A stretch of 64,000 nucleotides of DNA from Spirochaetes bacterium RBG_16_49_21 (GTDB taxonomy: Bacteria; Spirochaetota; UBA4802; UBA5550), in NCBI GenBank assembly GCA_001829495.1, contig MIBJ01000062.1, forward strand, positions 1 through 64,000, written 5' to 3'. The position numbers and the translations under genes were made by a program. Positions 34,549 through 42,794 of the stretch are shown here, in pieces (within the stretch, counting starts at the first letter, position 1; each line of letters begins with the position of its first letter). The notes under the pieces were generated by a model. It ran no database searches and was not told the DNA's origin. It saw only the letters and a program-made list of their open reading frames with translations.

Positions 34549-35424
34549 ATGAGAGCTATAGCCGGAGTTTGGACAGTGTTACTGACATTGTCTGTAGGTC
34601 TGTCGCTCGTAAGCTGTACGCCCGAGCATTCCTTGATAAAACGTGATTACCGGAACGCGAAAGCGGACAATGGCGCGAATAATCCGAGATCTGAGGATGA
34701 AAAGTATGATTCCGATGACGGCCGGACCGAGAATGATTTCTCCAATAAAATATATCGGAACCCCGCTCAAGAATCGGAGGGGAACAATGCTGATTCCGCA
34801 TACAAAAAAGAAAAATTTTATCAGACCGGCGTAGCCTCATGGTATGGCAGGGAGTTTCATGGCAAAAAGACGGCTTCAGGCGAGTTATTTGACATGAATA
34901 TATTAACGGCCGCGCATAAGAATCTTCCCTTTGGCACGGTTATCAAGGTGAAGAATTTAAACAACGGCAAAACCGTTACGGTACGGGTCAATGACCGGGG
35001 CCCTTACAAAGGCAACAGAATTATTGATCTCTCATACGTTGCAGCAAAAAAATTGGATATGTTGAAAAACGGTAAAACCTTGGTCGGGATCAGTATTCTG
35101 AAAGATGGGAGCGGCATCGATGAAGATGATCAGAAGAGCGCCCCCGACAGCCTTGAGGCAGTATCGGACGATGAGGCTGGGGATAAGTCCGCTGATTCGG
35201 GCAATTTTATTTTGCAAACAGGTGCTTTTTATTCCAAGAGGAACGCTGAAAACTTGAAGGGCAAGATCGAGGAGATGATTAGCACTTCCGTTGTCGTTGT
35301 TCATGACGGCGATCTGTATAAAGTACGCGTCGTAGGGTTGCCGACGAAGCATGATGCCGACAGATGCAGAAAGACACTCTCCAGAGAAGATATTTCATCA
35401 TACATCATCCGCAGAAACGAGTAG
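34549..35424 (+). CDS. rlpA: RlpA-like lytic transglycosylase lipoprotein with SPOR domain
   Basis: A 291-residue lipoprotein (signal to LSLVSC, Cys23). After a charged linker comes the double-psi beta-barrel (about 95-190): GVASWYGREFHGKKTASGEL, VRVNDRGPYKGNRIIDLS, with the conserved Asp of NDRGP. The C-terminal SPOR domain (about 222-290; LQTGAFYSKRNAENLKGKI) binds glycan strands lacking stem peptides at the septum. It cleaves such naked strands during division. AGGGAGG precedes the ATG. Its TAG stop is formed by the left end of a family T element. Confidence 0.93.
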   Translation: MRAIAGVWTVLLTLSVGLSLVSCTPEHSLIKRDYRNAKADNGANNPRSEDEKYDSDDGRTENDFSNKIYRNPAQESEGNNADSAYKKEKFYQTGVASWYGREFHGKKTASGELFDMNILTAAHKNLPFGTVIKVKNLNNGKTVTVRVNDRGPYKGNRIIDLSYVAAKKLDMLKNGKTLVGISILKDGSGIDEDDQKSAPDSLEAVSDDEAGDKSADSGNFILQTGAFYSKRNAENLKGKIEEMISTSVVVVHDGDLYKVRVVGLPTKHDADRCRKTLSREDISSYIIRRNE

Positions 35425-35570
35425 ACTTGTGGCGAAACTCCCGTCTCGCGCTCGGGGAAGCCCCTGCGGGGGGCTTTTTAAGGCCGGCTTTGTTGAACAT
35501 CCTGTTCGCTCGGGCTTCGCCCCTTAACTCTGATTGAATATTGATATTTGCTTAAATGTCGCAACAAGTC
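35423..35570. repeat. Palindromic element (family T) at the rlpA stop codon
   Basis: GACTTGTGGC (35424-35433) and GCAACAAGTC (35561-35570) are inverted with one mismatch. The interior (CTCCCGTCTCGCGCTCG, then TTCGCTCGGGCTTCGCCCC) repeats 32941-33026. The left end completes the rlpA stop TAG. A separate GC-rich hairpin (35587-35612) follows. Confidence 0.7.
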
Positions 35571-35586
35571 TAATAATTATTTATTG

Positions 35587-35612
35587 CCCCCGCCGCCTTC
35601 GGCGGCCGGGGG
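35587..35612. other. GC-rich hairpin
   Basis: CCCCCGCCGCC pairs with GGCGGCCGGGGG, one bulged base, TTC loop. No T tract follows, so it is a stem-loop of unclear role, possibly an mRNA 3' end after rlpA. Confidence 0.5.
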
Positions 35613-35663
35613 TAAACATGAATTATTAATTTTAGTTTTCAACAAGTTTATTAGGCAAAATTG

Positions 35664-35691
35664 TTGACAAAAAAGGGGGTGTTTCTATTAT
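35664..35691 (+). promoter_or_regulatory. Promoter of tRNA-Thr and the rpmG-secE-nusG operon
   Basis: TTGACA at 35664-35669 and TATTAT at 35686-35691 with 16 bases between. Transcription would start about 8 bases before the tRNA. It could also drive the ribosomal and RNA-polymerase genes that follow. Confidence 0.7.
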
Positions 35692-35705
35692 TACCACCTA
35701 CCTCT

Positions 35706-35778
35706 GCCCACGTAGCTCAGTCGGTAGAGCATTTGCATGGTAAGCAAAAGGTCACCAGTTCAATTCTGGTCGTGGGCT
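35706..35778 (+). tRNA. tRNA-Thr (anticodon GGT)
   Basis: Acceptor GCCCACG / CGTGGGC, D arm GCTC-AGTCGGTA-GAGC, anticodon stem TTTGC / GCAAA with loop ATGGTAA, T arm ACCAG-TTCAATT-CTGGT, discriminator T. Anticodon GGT reads ACC and ACT. CCA is not encoded. It stands ahead of rpmG-secE-nusG, where tRNA-Trp is commoner. Confidence 0.95.
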
Positions 35779-35828
35779 CATAACGTTTGAAATGACGTTC
35801 GAATGAGCTCACATTTTCAATCCGCAAG

Positions 35829-35844
35829 GGGAATTCCAATTCCC
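35829..35844. other. Perfect hairpin between tRNA-Thr and rpmG
   Basis: GGGAATT-CC-AATTCCC is a 16-base palindrome in the leader. It may mark processing of a joint tRNA-mRNA transcript. A TTGACG box at 35855 might belong to a second promoter, but no good -10 is seen. Confidence 0.35.
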
Positions 35845-35914
35845 ATAAAAGTGGTTGACGGTAGAATAACTGCAATTTTCTTTGTAATAATTTGTCTTAG
35901 CTGAGGAATGGTAT

Positions 35915-36067
35915 ATGCGAGAAGTCATACTATTGGCCTGCCAGGAATGCAAGAGGCGCAATTATTCAGCCACCAAAAATAAAAAGAATCAGACCGGCAA
36001 GCTTGAGGTCAAAAAGTACTGTAAATTTTGCAATAAACACACCGTACATAAGGAAACGAAGGCATAG
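35915..36067 (+). CDS. rpmG: 50S ribosomal protein L33
   Basis: A 50-residue protein ([20 protein letters not shown] and on). It keeps the two zinc-binding pairs CQEC and CKFC, so it is the zinc form. Start at ATG 35915 follows GAGG; the stop TAG is at 36065. It lies 6 bases before secE, the usual rpmG-secE-nusG order. Confidence 0.95.
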   Translation: MREVILLACQECKRRNYSATKNKKNQTGKLEVKKYCKFCNKHTVHKETKA

Positions 36068-36073
36068 GCGGCA

Positions 36074-36298
36074 GTGGGAAAAGTTCGCGCATTTTTCGGA
36101 GATTTTATTACGGCATTCCGTACCTCCGTTGTGTTTGTCCGTGATGCACGGGAAGAATTAAAGAAGGTAACCTGGCCCTCACGGGATGAGGTGACCAGCT
36201 TCACTATTGTCGTGGTCATAACGGTTATTATTCTTTCTGTATTTTTATGGCTTGTCGATTCCGGCCTTGTGTTTTTGATCAAATATGTGACGAAGTAA
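36074..36298 (+). CDS. secE: Preprotein translocase subunit SecE
   Basis: A 74-residue protein with GTG start. The amphipathic segment REELKKVTWPSRDEV is the SecE signature, followed by one membrane span (about 42-65). It clamps the SecY channel, whose gene is at 61687. nusG follows after 3 bases. Confidence 0.94.
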   Translation: MGKVRAFFGDFITAFRTSVVFVRDAREELKKVTWPSRDEVTSFTIVVVITVIILSVFLWLVDSGLVFLIKYVTK

Positions 36299-36301
36299 TA
36301 T

Positions 36302-36844
36302 ATGGGAAAAGAATGGTATGTCGTTCATACTTTTTCGGGACATGAGAATAAGGTTAAACGTGCTCTTGAAAAAAAGGTTGAAGGTCTCGGACTCCTCGAT
36401 AGGGTTTTCCAGGTAAGAATCCCGACCGTGGAGGTTCCCGAGGTCAAGGACGGCAAGAAACGGATCAAGTCGAAAAAGTTCTTCCCCGGTTATGTTCTGG
36501 TGGAGATGGAATTGGACGATGATACCTGGAGCCTGGTAAAGAGCATTCCCGGCATCACTAATTTCGTCGGCGCTTACGGATCAAACAAGCCGAAGCCGCT
36601 GTCCCGGGAGGAGGTAAGCTCCCTGTTCGACCAGATGGGCGAGCAGAAGACCAAAGAGAAGATCGCCGCGGTAGTCGATTTTTCCGTGGGCGAGCATGTG
36701 AAGGTGATTGACGGTCCCTTTAACAATTTCAGCGGCGTTGTGGAAGAGGTGAATCCTGAGAAGGGAAGGCTGCGCGTAAAAGTCGAGATATTCGGCAGAG
36801 GCACACCGGTGGAGCTCGATTTCCTTCAGGTAGGCAAAATATAG
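36302..36844 (+). CDS. nusG: Transcription termination/antitermination factor NusG
   Basis: A 180-residue protein. N-terminal NGN domain ([20 protein letters not shown], 3-22; [12 protein letters not shown]) binds RNA polymerase; the C-terminal KOW domain (about 125-180, [19 protein letters not shown]) binds S10 or Rho. It couples transcription with translation. Gene order secE-nusG-rplK is canonical. Confidence 0.97.
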   Translation: MGKEWYVVHTFSGHENKVKRALEKKVEGLGLLDRVFQVRIPTVEVPEVKDGKKRIKSKKFFPGYVLVEMELDDDTWSLVKSIPGITNFVGAYGSNKPKPLSREEVSSLFDQMGEQKTKEKIAAVVDFSVGEHVKVIDGPFNNFSGVVEEVNPEKGRLRVKVEIFGRGTPVELDFLQVGKI

Positions 36845-36857
36845 TATCGAGGCGTAT

Positions 36858-37292
36858 ATGGCTAAAAAAATAAAAACCGTAGTTACCGAAATTAAGCTCC
36901 AGATTCCCGGAGGGCAGGCGAATCCGGCGCCTCCGGTAGGCCCCGCGTTAGGCCAGCATGGGCTCAACATCATGGATTTCTGCAAGTCTTTCAATGAAAG
37001 GACAAAGGATCAGCAGGGGACGATTCTGCCGGTGGTCATTACGGTGTATGACGACCGTTCATATACCTTTATCATCAAGACTCCTCCGGCTTCTGTTCTG
37101 ATCAAGAAGGCGCTGAAGATTGAAAAGGGTTCTCCGGAGCCGAGCAAGCAGAAGGTAGGTACCATCACCAGGGCTCAGCTTGAGGAAATCGCAACCCTTA
37201 AGATGCCGGATATCAACGCCAATGATTTGAAGGCGGGGGGTAACATCATTGCCGGCACGGCCCGGTCCATGGGAGTCGATGTCGAGGATTAA
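36858..37292 (+). CDS. rplK: 50S ribosomal protein L11
   Basis: A 144-residue protein of the GTPase-associated centre. The proline-rich N-terminal motif [16 protein letters not shown] contacts 23S rRNA and thiopeptide antibiotics; the RNA-binding C-terminal half (about 72-144) is complete ([20 protein letters not shown]). It starts 13 bases after nusG; rplA follows 38 bases later. Confidence 0.98.
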   Translation: MAKKIKTVVTEIKLQIPGGQANPAPPVGPALGQHGLNIMDFCKSFNERTKDQQGTILPVVITVYDDRSYTFIIKTPPASVLIKKALKIEKGSPEPSKQKVGTITRAQLEEIATLKMPDINANDLKAGGNIIAGTARSMGVDVED

Positions 37293-37330
37293 GGTGATCG
37301 CATAATTAAGGATTTCGAGGTATTTACGAA

Positions 37331-38014
37331 ATGAATCGTGGGAAAAAGATTCTTGAAGCGCGTAAAAAGGTGGACAAGAACAGGCTCTACAACATTGAGG
37401 AAGCCGTTTCATTGATGAAAGAATGCAAATACACCAAGTTCGACGAGACCGTGGACATGCAAGTCAAGCTGATCCATAAAAGCTTTCAGAATATCCGCGG
37501 CGTAGCGAGCCTCCCGGCCGGAACCGGCAAGGAGAAAAAGGTGCTCGTCATCTGCAAGGGTGACAAGCAGAAAGAAGCCAAGGAAGCGGGAGCCGATTAC
37601 ATCGGAGCGGAGGATATGATTGAGAAGATCAAGGCCGGGTGGATCGATTTCCAGGCGGTCGTGGCCACGCCTGACATGATGAAGGAGGTGGGGAAGCTCG
37701 GCCCCGTTCTCGGCAAAAAGGGGCTTATGCCGAAGCCGAAATCCGGCACCGTGACCGAAGACATAAAGGGGATCGTCAAGGAGCTCAAAGGCGGTCGGGT
37801 TGAATATAAGGCGGACAAGACCGGCGTCATCCACATGGGCATCGCCAAGGTTTCGTTCCCCGACGACGCGATTATCGGCAACGCCAAAGCCTTCTTTAAT
37901 CAGATAATGAAGGACAAGCCCTCTGATGCGAAGGGGAATTATATCAAATCGGTGTTCATCAGCTCCTCTATGGGGCCGGGTATAAAGATCAATCATAAGG
38001 GGATTGAGAAGTAA
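37331..38014 (+). CDS. rplA: 50S ribosomal protein L1
   Basis: A 227-residue protein of the mobile L1 stalk, which helps eject deacylated tRNA from the E site. The signature [19 protein letters not shown] and the following [10 protein letters not shown] are present. In other bacteria L1 represses the rplK-rplA mRNA. Its TAA stop shares one base with the rplJ ATG, so L10 synthesis is coupled to it. Confidence 0.98.
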   Translation: MNRGKKILEARKKVDKNRLYNIEEAVSLMKECKYTKFDETVDMQVKLIHKSFQNIRGVASLPAGTGKEKKVLVICKGDKQKEAKEAGADYIGAEDMIEKIKAGWIDFQAVVATPDMMKEVGKLGPVLGKKGLMPKPKSGTVTEDIKGIVKELKGGRVEYKADKTGVIHMGIAKVSFPDDAIIGNAKAFFNQIMKDKPSDAKGNYIKSVFISSSMGPGIKINHKGIEK

Positions 38015-38535
38015 TGGTTAAGCAGAACAAAGCAGACGAAGTGGCATTTCTGGTTTCCAGGCTGAAAGAGAGGAGCAACCTGATACTCACGAATTATTCC
38101 GGCATAAAGGTTAAAGACTTGAGCAAGCTTCGTAAAATGCTCCGGAGTAAAAATACTGAATACCGCGTGGTAAAAAATACGCTCTTCAAACGGGCTTTAA
38201 AAGAGGTCGGGATCGAGGGCCTGGAGGATTACCTGAAAGGTCCGGTGGCGGTCGCATTTATTAAGGAAGAGATCGGCGAGATCGCCAAGGCGCTCAAGGA
38301 TTTTGCAAAGGATTTTGAAAAATTCAGCTATTCAGCCGGCATCCTGGACCGGGTTGTTTACACACGGGAGCAGATCAAAAAGATTGCGGACCTCCCGACA
38401 ATGGATGTCCTGCTTGCCCAGGCAATGTCTCTGATAAACGGACCGGCGCGAGGGGTGGCCTTCGGCATGAATCAGATCATAGCTTCCGTCGCCAGAGGGA
38501 TTAAAGCCGTGGCGGAATCGAGAAGCCAGCAATAG
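38014..38535 (+). CDS. rplJ: 50S ribosomal protein L10
   Basis: A 173-residue protein: globular RNA-binding part (1-130; LILTNYSGIKVKDLSKLRK) and a long C-terminal helix that carries the L7/L12 dimers. It overlaps rplA by one base, so there is no separate leader for L10 autoregulation. The rplL gene comes only after a 152-base gap that holds two tandem hairpins. Confidence 0.97.
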   Translation: MVKQNKADEVAFLVSRLKERSNLILTNYSGIKVKDLSKLRKMLRSKNTEYRVVKNTLFKRALKEVGIEGLEDYLKGPVAVAFIKEEIGEIAKALKDFAKDFEKFSYSAGILDRVVYTREQIKKIADLPTMDVLLAQAMSLINGPARGVAFGMNQIIASVARGIKAVAESRSQQ

Positions 38536-38541
38536 AGGGAG

Positions 38542-38621
38542 ATATGGAGGCAGGATGAAGGCGAGGATGCGCATCCTCCCTTCATCCTGCCTCCATATTG
38601 TATTGTATAAATCTACAATAC
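38542..38621 (+). promoter_or_regulatory. Long hairpin plus short hairpin between rplJ and rplL
   Basis: Left arm 38542-38570 and right arm 38571-38598 (centre GGATGCGCATCC) pair over 28 bases with a single bulged G and no loop. Right behind it GTATTGTA (38600) and TACAATAC (38614) form an 8-base stem. The TTTTT after 38630 is weak. It is well placed to trim or stop the rplJ message before rplL, which is needed in excess. Confidence 0.7.
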
Positions 38622-38687
38622 CTTTATAAGTTTTTACGCACTGTCGTATTAACTTGAAAATATTCACTAAGTATAAAGGAGTTTACC

Positions 38688-39065
38688 ATGTCAAAAGTAC
38701 AGGATTTGTTGGATGCTATAGGCAGTTTGACGGTGCTTGAGGCGTCGGAACTGGTTAAAGCAATGGAAGAAAAATTCGGCATTTCCGCAGCAGCGCCCAT
38801 TGCGGTCGCGGCAGCGGAAGGGCCTGCCGGCGGGGCGGAACCTGCCGAGGAGCAGACCGAATTTGACGTAATACTTACCGGGTTCGGCGACCAGAAAGTG
38901 GCCGTCATCAAAGAGGTGCGGGCCATCACCGCCCTTGGATTGAAGGAGGCAAAAGAGCTCGTTGAAGCCGGGGGCAAGCCGGTTAAAGAAAAGGTATCCA
39001 AGGAAGAAGCTGAAAAAATCAAGCAGCAGCTTGTTGCGGCGGGTGCAACGGTTGAGGTCAAATAA
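38688..39065 (+). CDS. rplL: 50S ribosomal protein L7/L12
   Basis: A 125-residue stalk protein that recruits and stimulates translation GTPases. N-terminal dimer domain (1-33), Ala/Gly/Pro-rich hinge (about 36-58, [15 protein letters not shown]) and C-terminal factor-binding domain with [27 protein letters not shown] precedes ATG 38688. Several copies per ribosome are required, which fits the hairpins on either side of the gene. Confidence 0.98.
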   Translation: MSKVQDLLDAIGSLTVLEASELVKAMEEKFGISAAAPIAVAAAEGPAGGAEPAEEQTEFDVILTGFGDQKVAVIKEVRAITALGLKEAKELVEAGGKPVKEKVSKEEAEKIKQQLVAAGATVEVK

Positions 39066-39099
39066 TCAGGCGCGTAATCATGTTTCTCCCCATAATGAT

Positions 39100-39144
39100 G
39101 AAACAACAGGTTTGGTTGGTAACAATCAAACCTTTTCGTGTTTC
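39100..39144 (+). promoter_or_regulatory. Attenuator-like hairpin between rplL and rpoB
   Basis: GGTTTGGTTG (39109) pairs with CAATCAAACC (39123) around GTAA, followed by TTTT; flanking GAAACA / TGTTTC extend the stem. In E. coli the same junction holds an attenuator and an RNase III site; the role here is inferred from position. Confidence 0.6.
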
Positions 39145-39171
39145 TTAATACTAATGAAGGTTTAAGCCGCC

Positions 39172-42100
39172 ATGCAGGAAACAAAAAAAGTCGTTAATTT
39201 CGGGAAGATCAAGACGAAATTGGAATTGCCCAATTTAATCGAGATACAGCTTAAGTCCTATGATTGGTTTCTACAGCCCGGCGGAGGTAAGAAAAAGTCC
39301 CAGGGGCTCCAGGCCGTATTCGAGGAGATATTCCCCATCGAAAGCCCTCACGAGGACGTCGTTCTCGAATTCATCGATTACGAGATAGGCATGCCGAAAT
39401 ATTCCGAGATAGAATCCAAAGAGCGCGATGTCACCTATGCGGCGCCGCTCAAGGCCACCATCAGGCTTATCCGGAAAGACAGCATGGAGGTGCGCGAGCA
39501 GACGGTCTACATGGGGGACATCCCCCTCATGACCCCGCGCGGAACCTTTATTATAAACGGCGCGGAGCGCGTGGTGGTTAACCAGCTCCACCGGTCTCCC
39601 GGCATTTTTTTCTTTTATGAGGAAGCCGAGCGGATATACAATTACCGGGTCATCCCGGATCGCGGGTCGTGGCTCGAGTTCGAGATGGACCCGAAAGGAT
39701 ATATCATAGCCCGGATCGACCGGAAAAAGAAATTCCCGGTCACGCTCCTCATTAAGGCCCTCGGCTATGAGACCGATGAAGAGGTCGTGAAGTTATTCTA
39801 TGACACAAAAACCGTAAGACTCCGGAGCGACGAGGATTTCGAATTCCTGAACGGGAAGCGCGTGGCCCGGGACGTGGTGAGCAAGCAGTCCGGCGAGGTG
39901 ATCGTGGAGGTCGGGGAGCGGATCGGCATCGATATCATCGACCGCTTGAAGGAAGAGAAGGTCCATGACGTGGTGGTAGTCGAATTCCCCAATAACAAGG
40001 AAGACTCATTTCTCTCAACCACCCTGGAGGTGGAGAAGGAATTCATCAAGAAAAATCTCCGCATCGGCCCCGACCACCAGTACAAAAATTCCGAGCTCGC
40101 GGTGCTGGCTATTCATTCCATCATGCGGCCCGGGGAGCCCACCAATCTGGAAAACGCAAAGACCGAGCTTGCCCGGCTTTTTTTCAACCCCAAGACCTAT
40201 AGCCTCGGCGCCGTGGGCAGGTACAAGATCTCCAGCAAGTTCGGCCTGAATGATTACCAGACACAGACTCTTAAAAATGAAGACATCATCTATTCATTGA
40301 AATATTTCCTGTTTTTGATCGCCGAAGCCGATGGGTATGAAATCGATGATCCTGATCCGCGCGCAAAAACCAAGAAGCGGTTCATCCCCACGGTCGTGGA
40401 CGACATCGACCACCTGGGTAACCGCAGGGTGCGCTCGGTCGGCGAGCTCATTATGAACCAGATAAAAGTCGGGTTCCAGCGGATGGAGCGGGTCATCAAG
40501 GAGCGGATGACCATCCAGGACCTGGACGTGATCACCCCGCAGGCGCTCATCAGCATAAAGCCGATCACCGCGGTGATCAATGAGTTTTTCGGGTCAAGCC
40601 AGCTCTCGCAGTTCATGGATCAGACGAATCCCCTGGCGGAGCTTACGCATAAGCGACGGCTCAACGCGCTCGGTCCCGGCGGGCTGTCCCGGGAGCGTGC
40701 GGGCTTCGAGGTACGGGACGTTCACCCCTCTCATTACGGCAGGATGTGCCCGATCGAGACGCCGGAGGGCCCGAACATCGGCCTTATCGTTTCCCTGAGC
40801 ACGTATGCCCAGATTAACAACTACGGCTTTCTGGAAACGCCCTACCGCTATGTCGACAACGGCAAGGTAACCGACCAGATTGATTTCCTTACCGCGGACA
40901 GGGAAGACCTCTACTTCGTCGCGCAGGCTAACGCCGAACTGGATGAAAAGGGGAATTTCATCAAGAGCCTCATCCCCTGCAGAAACCGGGGTAACTTTCC
41001 GTACAAGCGGCCCAAGGAGATCCAGTATATGGACGTTTCGCCGAGCCAGATCTTTTCGATATCCACCTGCCTTATCCCCTTTCTGGAGCACGATGACGCC
41101 AACCGCGCCCTCATGGGCTCCAACATGCAGCGCCAGGCGGTGCCGCTCATGATCGAAGAGGCTCCCTACATCGGGACCGGGATGGAGTCCAAGGCCGCGT
41201 ACGATTCCGGGGTCATGATCATCTCGGACCGCTCGGGCGACGTTGAGTATGTCGATGCGAATATCGTAAGGTTGAAAACCTCCTCCGGAGAGAGGGTGGA
41301 ATATCCCTTGATGAAATTCAAGCGCACCAACCAGGGAACCTCCTTCAACCAGCGGCCGGTGGTGCGCAAGGGGCAGAAGATCAAAAAGGGGGACGTGCTC
41401 GCGGACGGCCCGGCCACGGACATTGGGAGGCTGGCTCTGGGCAAGAACATCCTCGTCGCCTTCATGCCCTGGATGGGATATAACTTCGAGGACGCAATTC
41501 TGATATCGGAGCGGCTTGTCGAGGAGGACAGCTATACCTCCATCCATATCGAGCAGTTTGAGGTTGAGGCGCGCGAAACCAAGCTCGGCAGAGAGGTCAT
41601 AACGCGGGACATCCCCAACCTGTCCGAGAAGGCGTTCCGCGATCTGGATCAGGACGGCATCGTGCGCAAGGGAGCGTATGTTCAGCCGGACGATATCCTG
41701 GTGGGGAAGGTCACGCCCAAGGGCGAGCAGGACCTGACGCCGGAGTACAAGCTTCTCCATTCGATATTCGGGGAGAAGGCGCGCGAGGTCCGCGACACCT
41801 CGCTTCGGGTTCCGAACGGCGTTGAGGGGATCGTCGTGGACGTGCGGCGCTTTTCGCGCGAGAGCGGAGACGAGCTCGCCCCCGGCGTGGAGGAGCTCGT
41901 CAAGGTCTATATCGCGGACAAGCGCAAGATTTCGGTCGGCGACAAAATGGCGGGCAGACACGGGAACAAGGGCGTTATCTCGAAAATTGTCCCGATATAC
42001 GATATGCCCTATCTGCCTGACGGCACTCCGGTTGATATTGTGCTCAATCCTCTTTCCGTGCCGTCCCGGATGAACCTGGGCCAGCTTCTGGAGACCGAGC

Positions 42101-42705
42101 TCGGATGGGCGGCCCATGAGCTGAATACGATATTTGATTCGCCCATATTCGATGGTGCGTATGAAGACGACATCCGCGAGCTTTTGAAGAAAGCCGGGCT
42201 TCCCCTAAGCTCGAAATCCGTGCTGTATGACGGCAGGACGGGACTTCCCTTTGAGCAGGAGGTCATGGTTGGATACATCTACATGATGAAGCTGGCGCAC
42301 ATGGTCGACGACAAGATCCACGCCCGCTCGACGGGGCCGTATTCGCTCGTGACCCAGCAGCCTCTCGGCGGCAAGGCGCAGTTCGGCGGTCAGCGGCTGG
42401 GCGAGATGGAAGTCTGGGCGCTTGAGGCGTACGGTGCCGCCTACACCTTGCAGGAGCTTCTCACGGTGAAGTCCGACGATATGCTCGGCAGGGCCCGCAT
42501 TTATGAGGCGATCGTTAAGGGAATAAACACGGCGGCGCCCGGAATTCCCGAGTCGTTCAACGTGCTCATCCAGGAGCTGCGCGGGCTTGCGCTGGATGTG
42601 CGCATCTACGACGAACAAGGCAAGGAGATCAGCCTGTCTGAATGGAGCGAGGGATACGGGAAGCCGAAGAGAAGGATTAAGATAGACTCATTGAAGAATA
42701 TTTGA
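39172..42705 (+). CDS. rpoB: RNA polymerase subunit beta
   Basis: A 1177-residue subunit, complete from the opening [19 protein letters not shown] to the end. Key blocks: rifampicin region ([20 protein letters not shown], about 473-492, then [20 protein letters not shown]), [10 protein letters not shown] and [20 protein letters not shown] near the C-terminus. At the site of E. coli Ser531 the codon AAC at 40663 gives Asn498, as in spirochaetes, which are naturally rifampicin-resistant. The wording of the first 100 residues is close to Leptospira. rpoC follows after 89 bases with a hairpin. Confidence 0.99.
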   Translation: MQETKKVVNFGKIKTKLELPNLIEIQLKSYDWFLQPGGGKKKSQGLQAVFEEIFPIESPHEDVVLEFIDYEIGMPKYSEIESKERDVTYAAPLKATIRLIRKDSMEVREQTVYMGDIPLMTPRGTFIINGAERVVVNQLHRSPGIFFFYEEAERIYNYRVIPDRGSWLEFEMDPKGYIIARIDRKKKFPVTLLIKALGYETDEEVVKLFYDTKTVRLRSDEDFEFLNGKRVARDVVSKQSGEVIVEVGERIGIDIIDRLKEEKVHDVVVVEFPNNKEDSFLSTTLEVEKEFIKKNLRIGPDHQYKNSELAVLAIHSIMRPGEPTNLENAKTELARLFFNPKTYSLGAVGRYKISSKFGLNDYQTQTLKNEDIIYSLKYFLFLIAEADGYEIDDPDPRAKTKKRFIPTVVDDIDHLGNRRVRSVGELIMNQIKVGFQRMERVIKERMTIQDLDVITPQALISIKPITAVINEFFGSSQLSQFMDQTNPLAELTHKRRLNALGPGGLSRERAGFEVRDVHPSHYGRMCPIETPEGPNIGLIVSLSTYAQINNYGFLETPYRYVDNGKVTDQIDFLTADREDLYFVAQANAELDEKGNFIKSLIPCRNRGNFPYKRPKEIQYMDVSPSQIFSISTCLIPFLEHDDANRALMGSNMQRQAVPLMIEEAPYIGTGMESKAAYDSGVMIISDRSGDVEYVDANIVRLKTSSGERVEYPLMKFKRTNQGTSFNQRPVVRKGQKIKKGDVLADGPATDIGRLALGKNILVAFMPWMGYNFEDAILISERLVEEDSYTSIHIEQFEVEARETKLGREVITRDIPNLSEKAFRDLDQDGIVRKGAYVQPDDILVGKVTPKGEQDLTPEYKLLHSIFGEKAREVRDTSLRVPNGVEGIVVDVRRFSRESGDELAPGVEELVKVYIADKRKISVGDKMAGRHGNKGVISKIVPIYDMPYLPDGTPVDIVLNPLSVPSRMNLGQLLETELGWAAHELNTIFDSPIFDGAYEDDIRELLKKAGLPLSSKSVLYDGRTGLPFEQEVMVGYIYMMKLAHMVDDKIHARSTGPYSLVTQQPLGGKAQFGGQRLGEMEVWALEAYGAAYTLQELLTVKSDDMLGRARIYEAIVKGINTAAPGIPESFNVLIQELRGLALDVRIYDEQGKEISLSEWSEGYGKPKRRIKIDSLKNI

Positions 42706-42706
42706 T

Positions 42707-42767
42707 AGTGTCGGGTGACGGGTAACGAGGTTCGAGTTCTACAACTCGTCACGCGACACACGACACT
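42707..42767 (+). promoter_or_regulatory. Imperfect 23-base hairpin between rpoB and rpoC
   Basis: AGTGTCGGGTGACGGGTAAC (from 42707) pairs with ACGCGACACACGACACT (to 42767) over 23 positions with about four mismatches; CGAGTT-CTAC-AACTCG makes a second short stem at the tip. Stem-loop is visible; a role in message processing is a guess. Confidence 0.5.
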
Positions 42768-42794
42768 CGATACAATCATACATTGAGGCAAACC

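Noticed and set aside
40594-42117. 507-codon open frame on the minus strand inside rpoB
   Set aside because: It is antisense to highly conserved rpoB sequence; its product shows no family pattern and its openness follows from the codon bias of rpoB.
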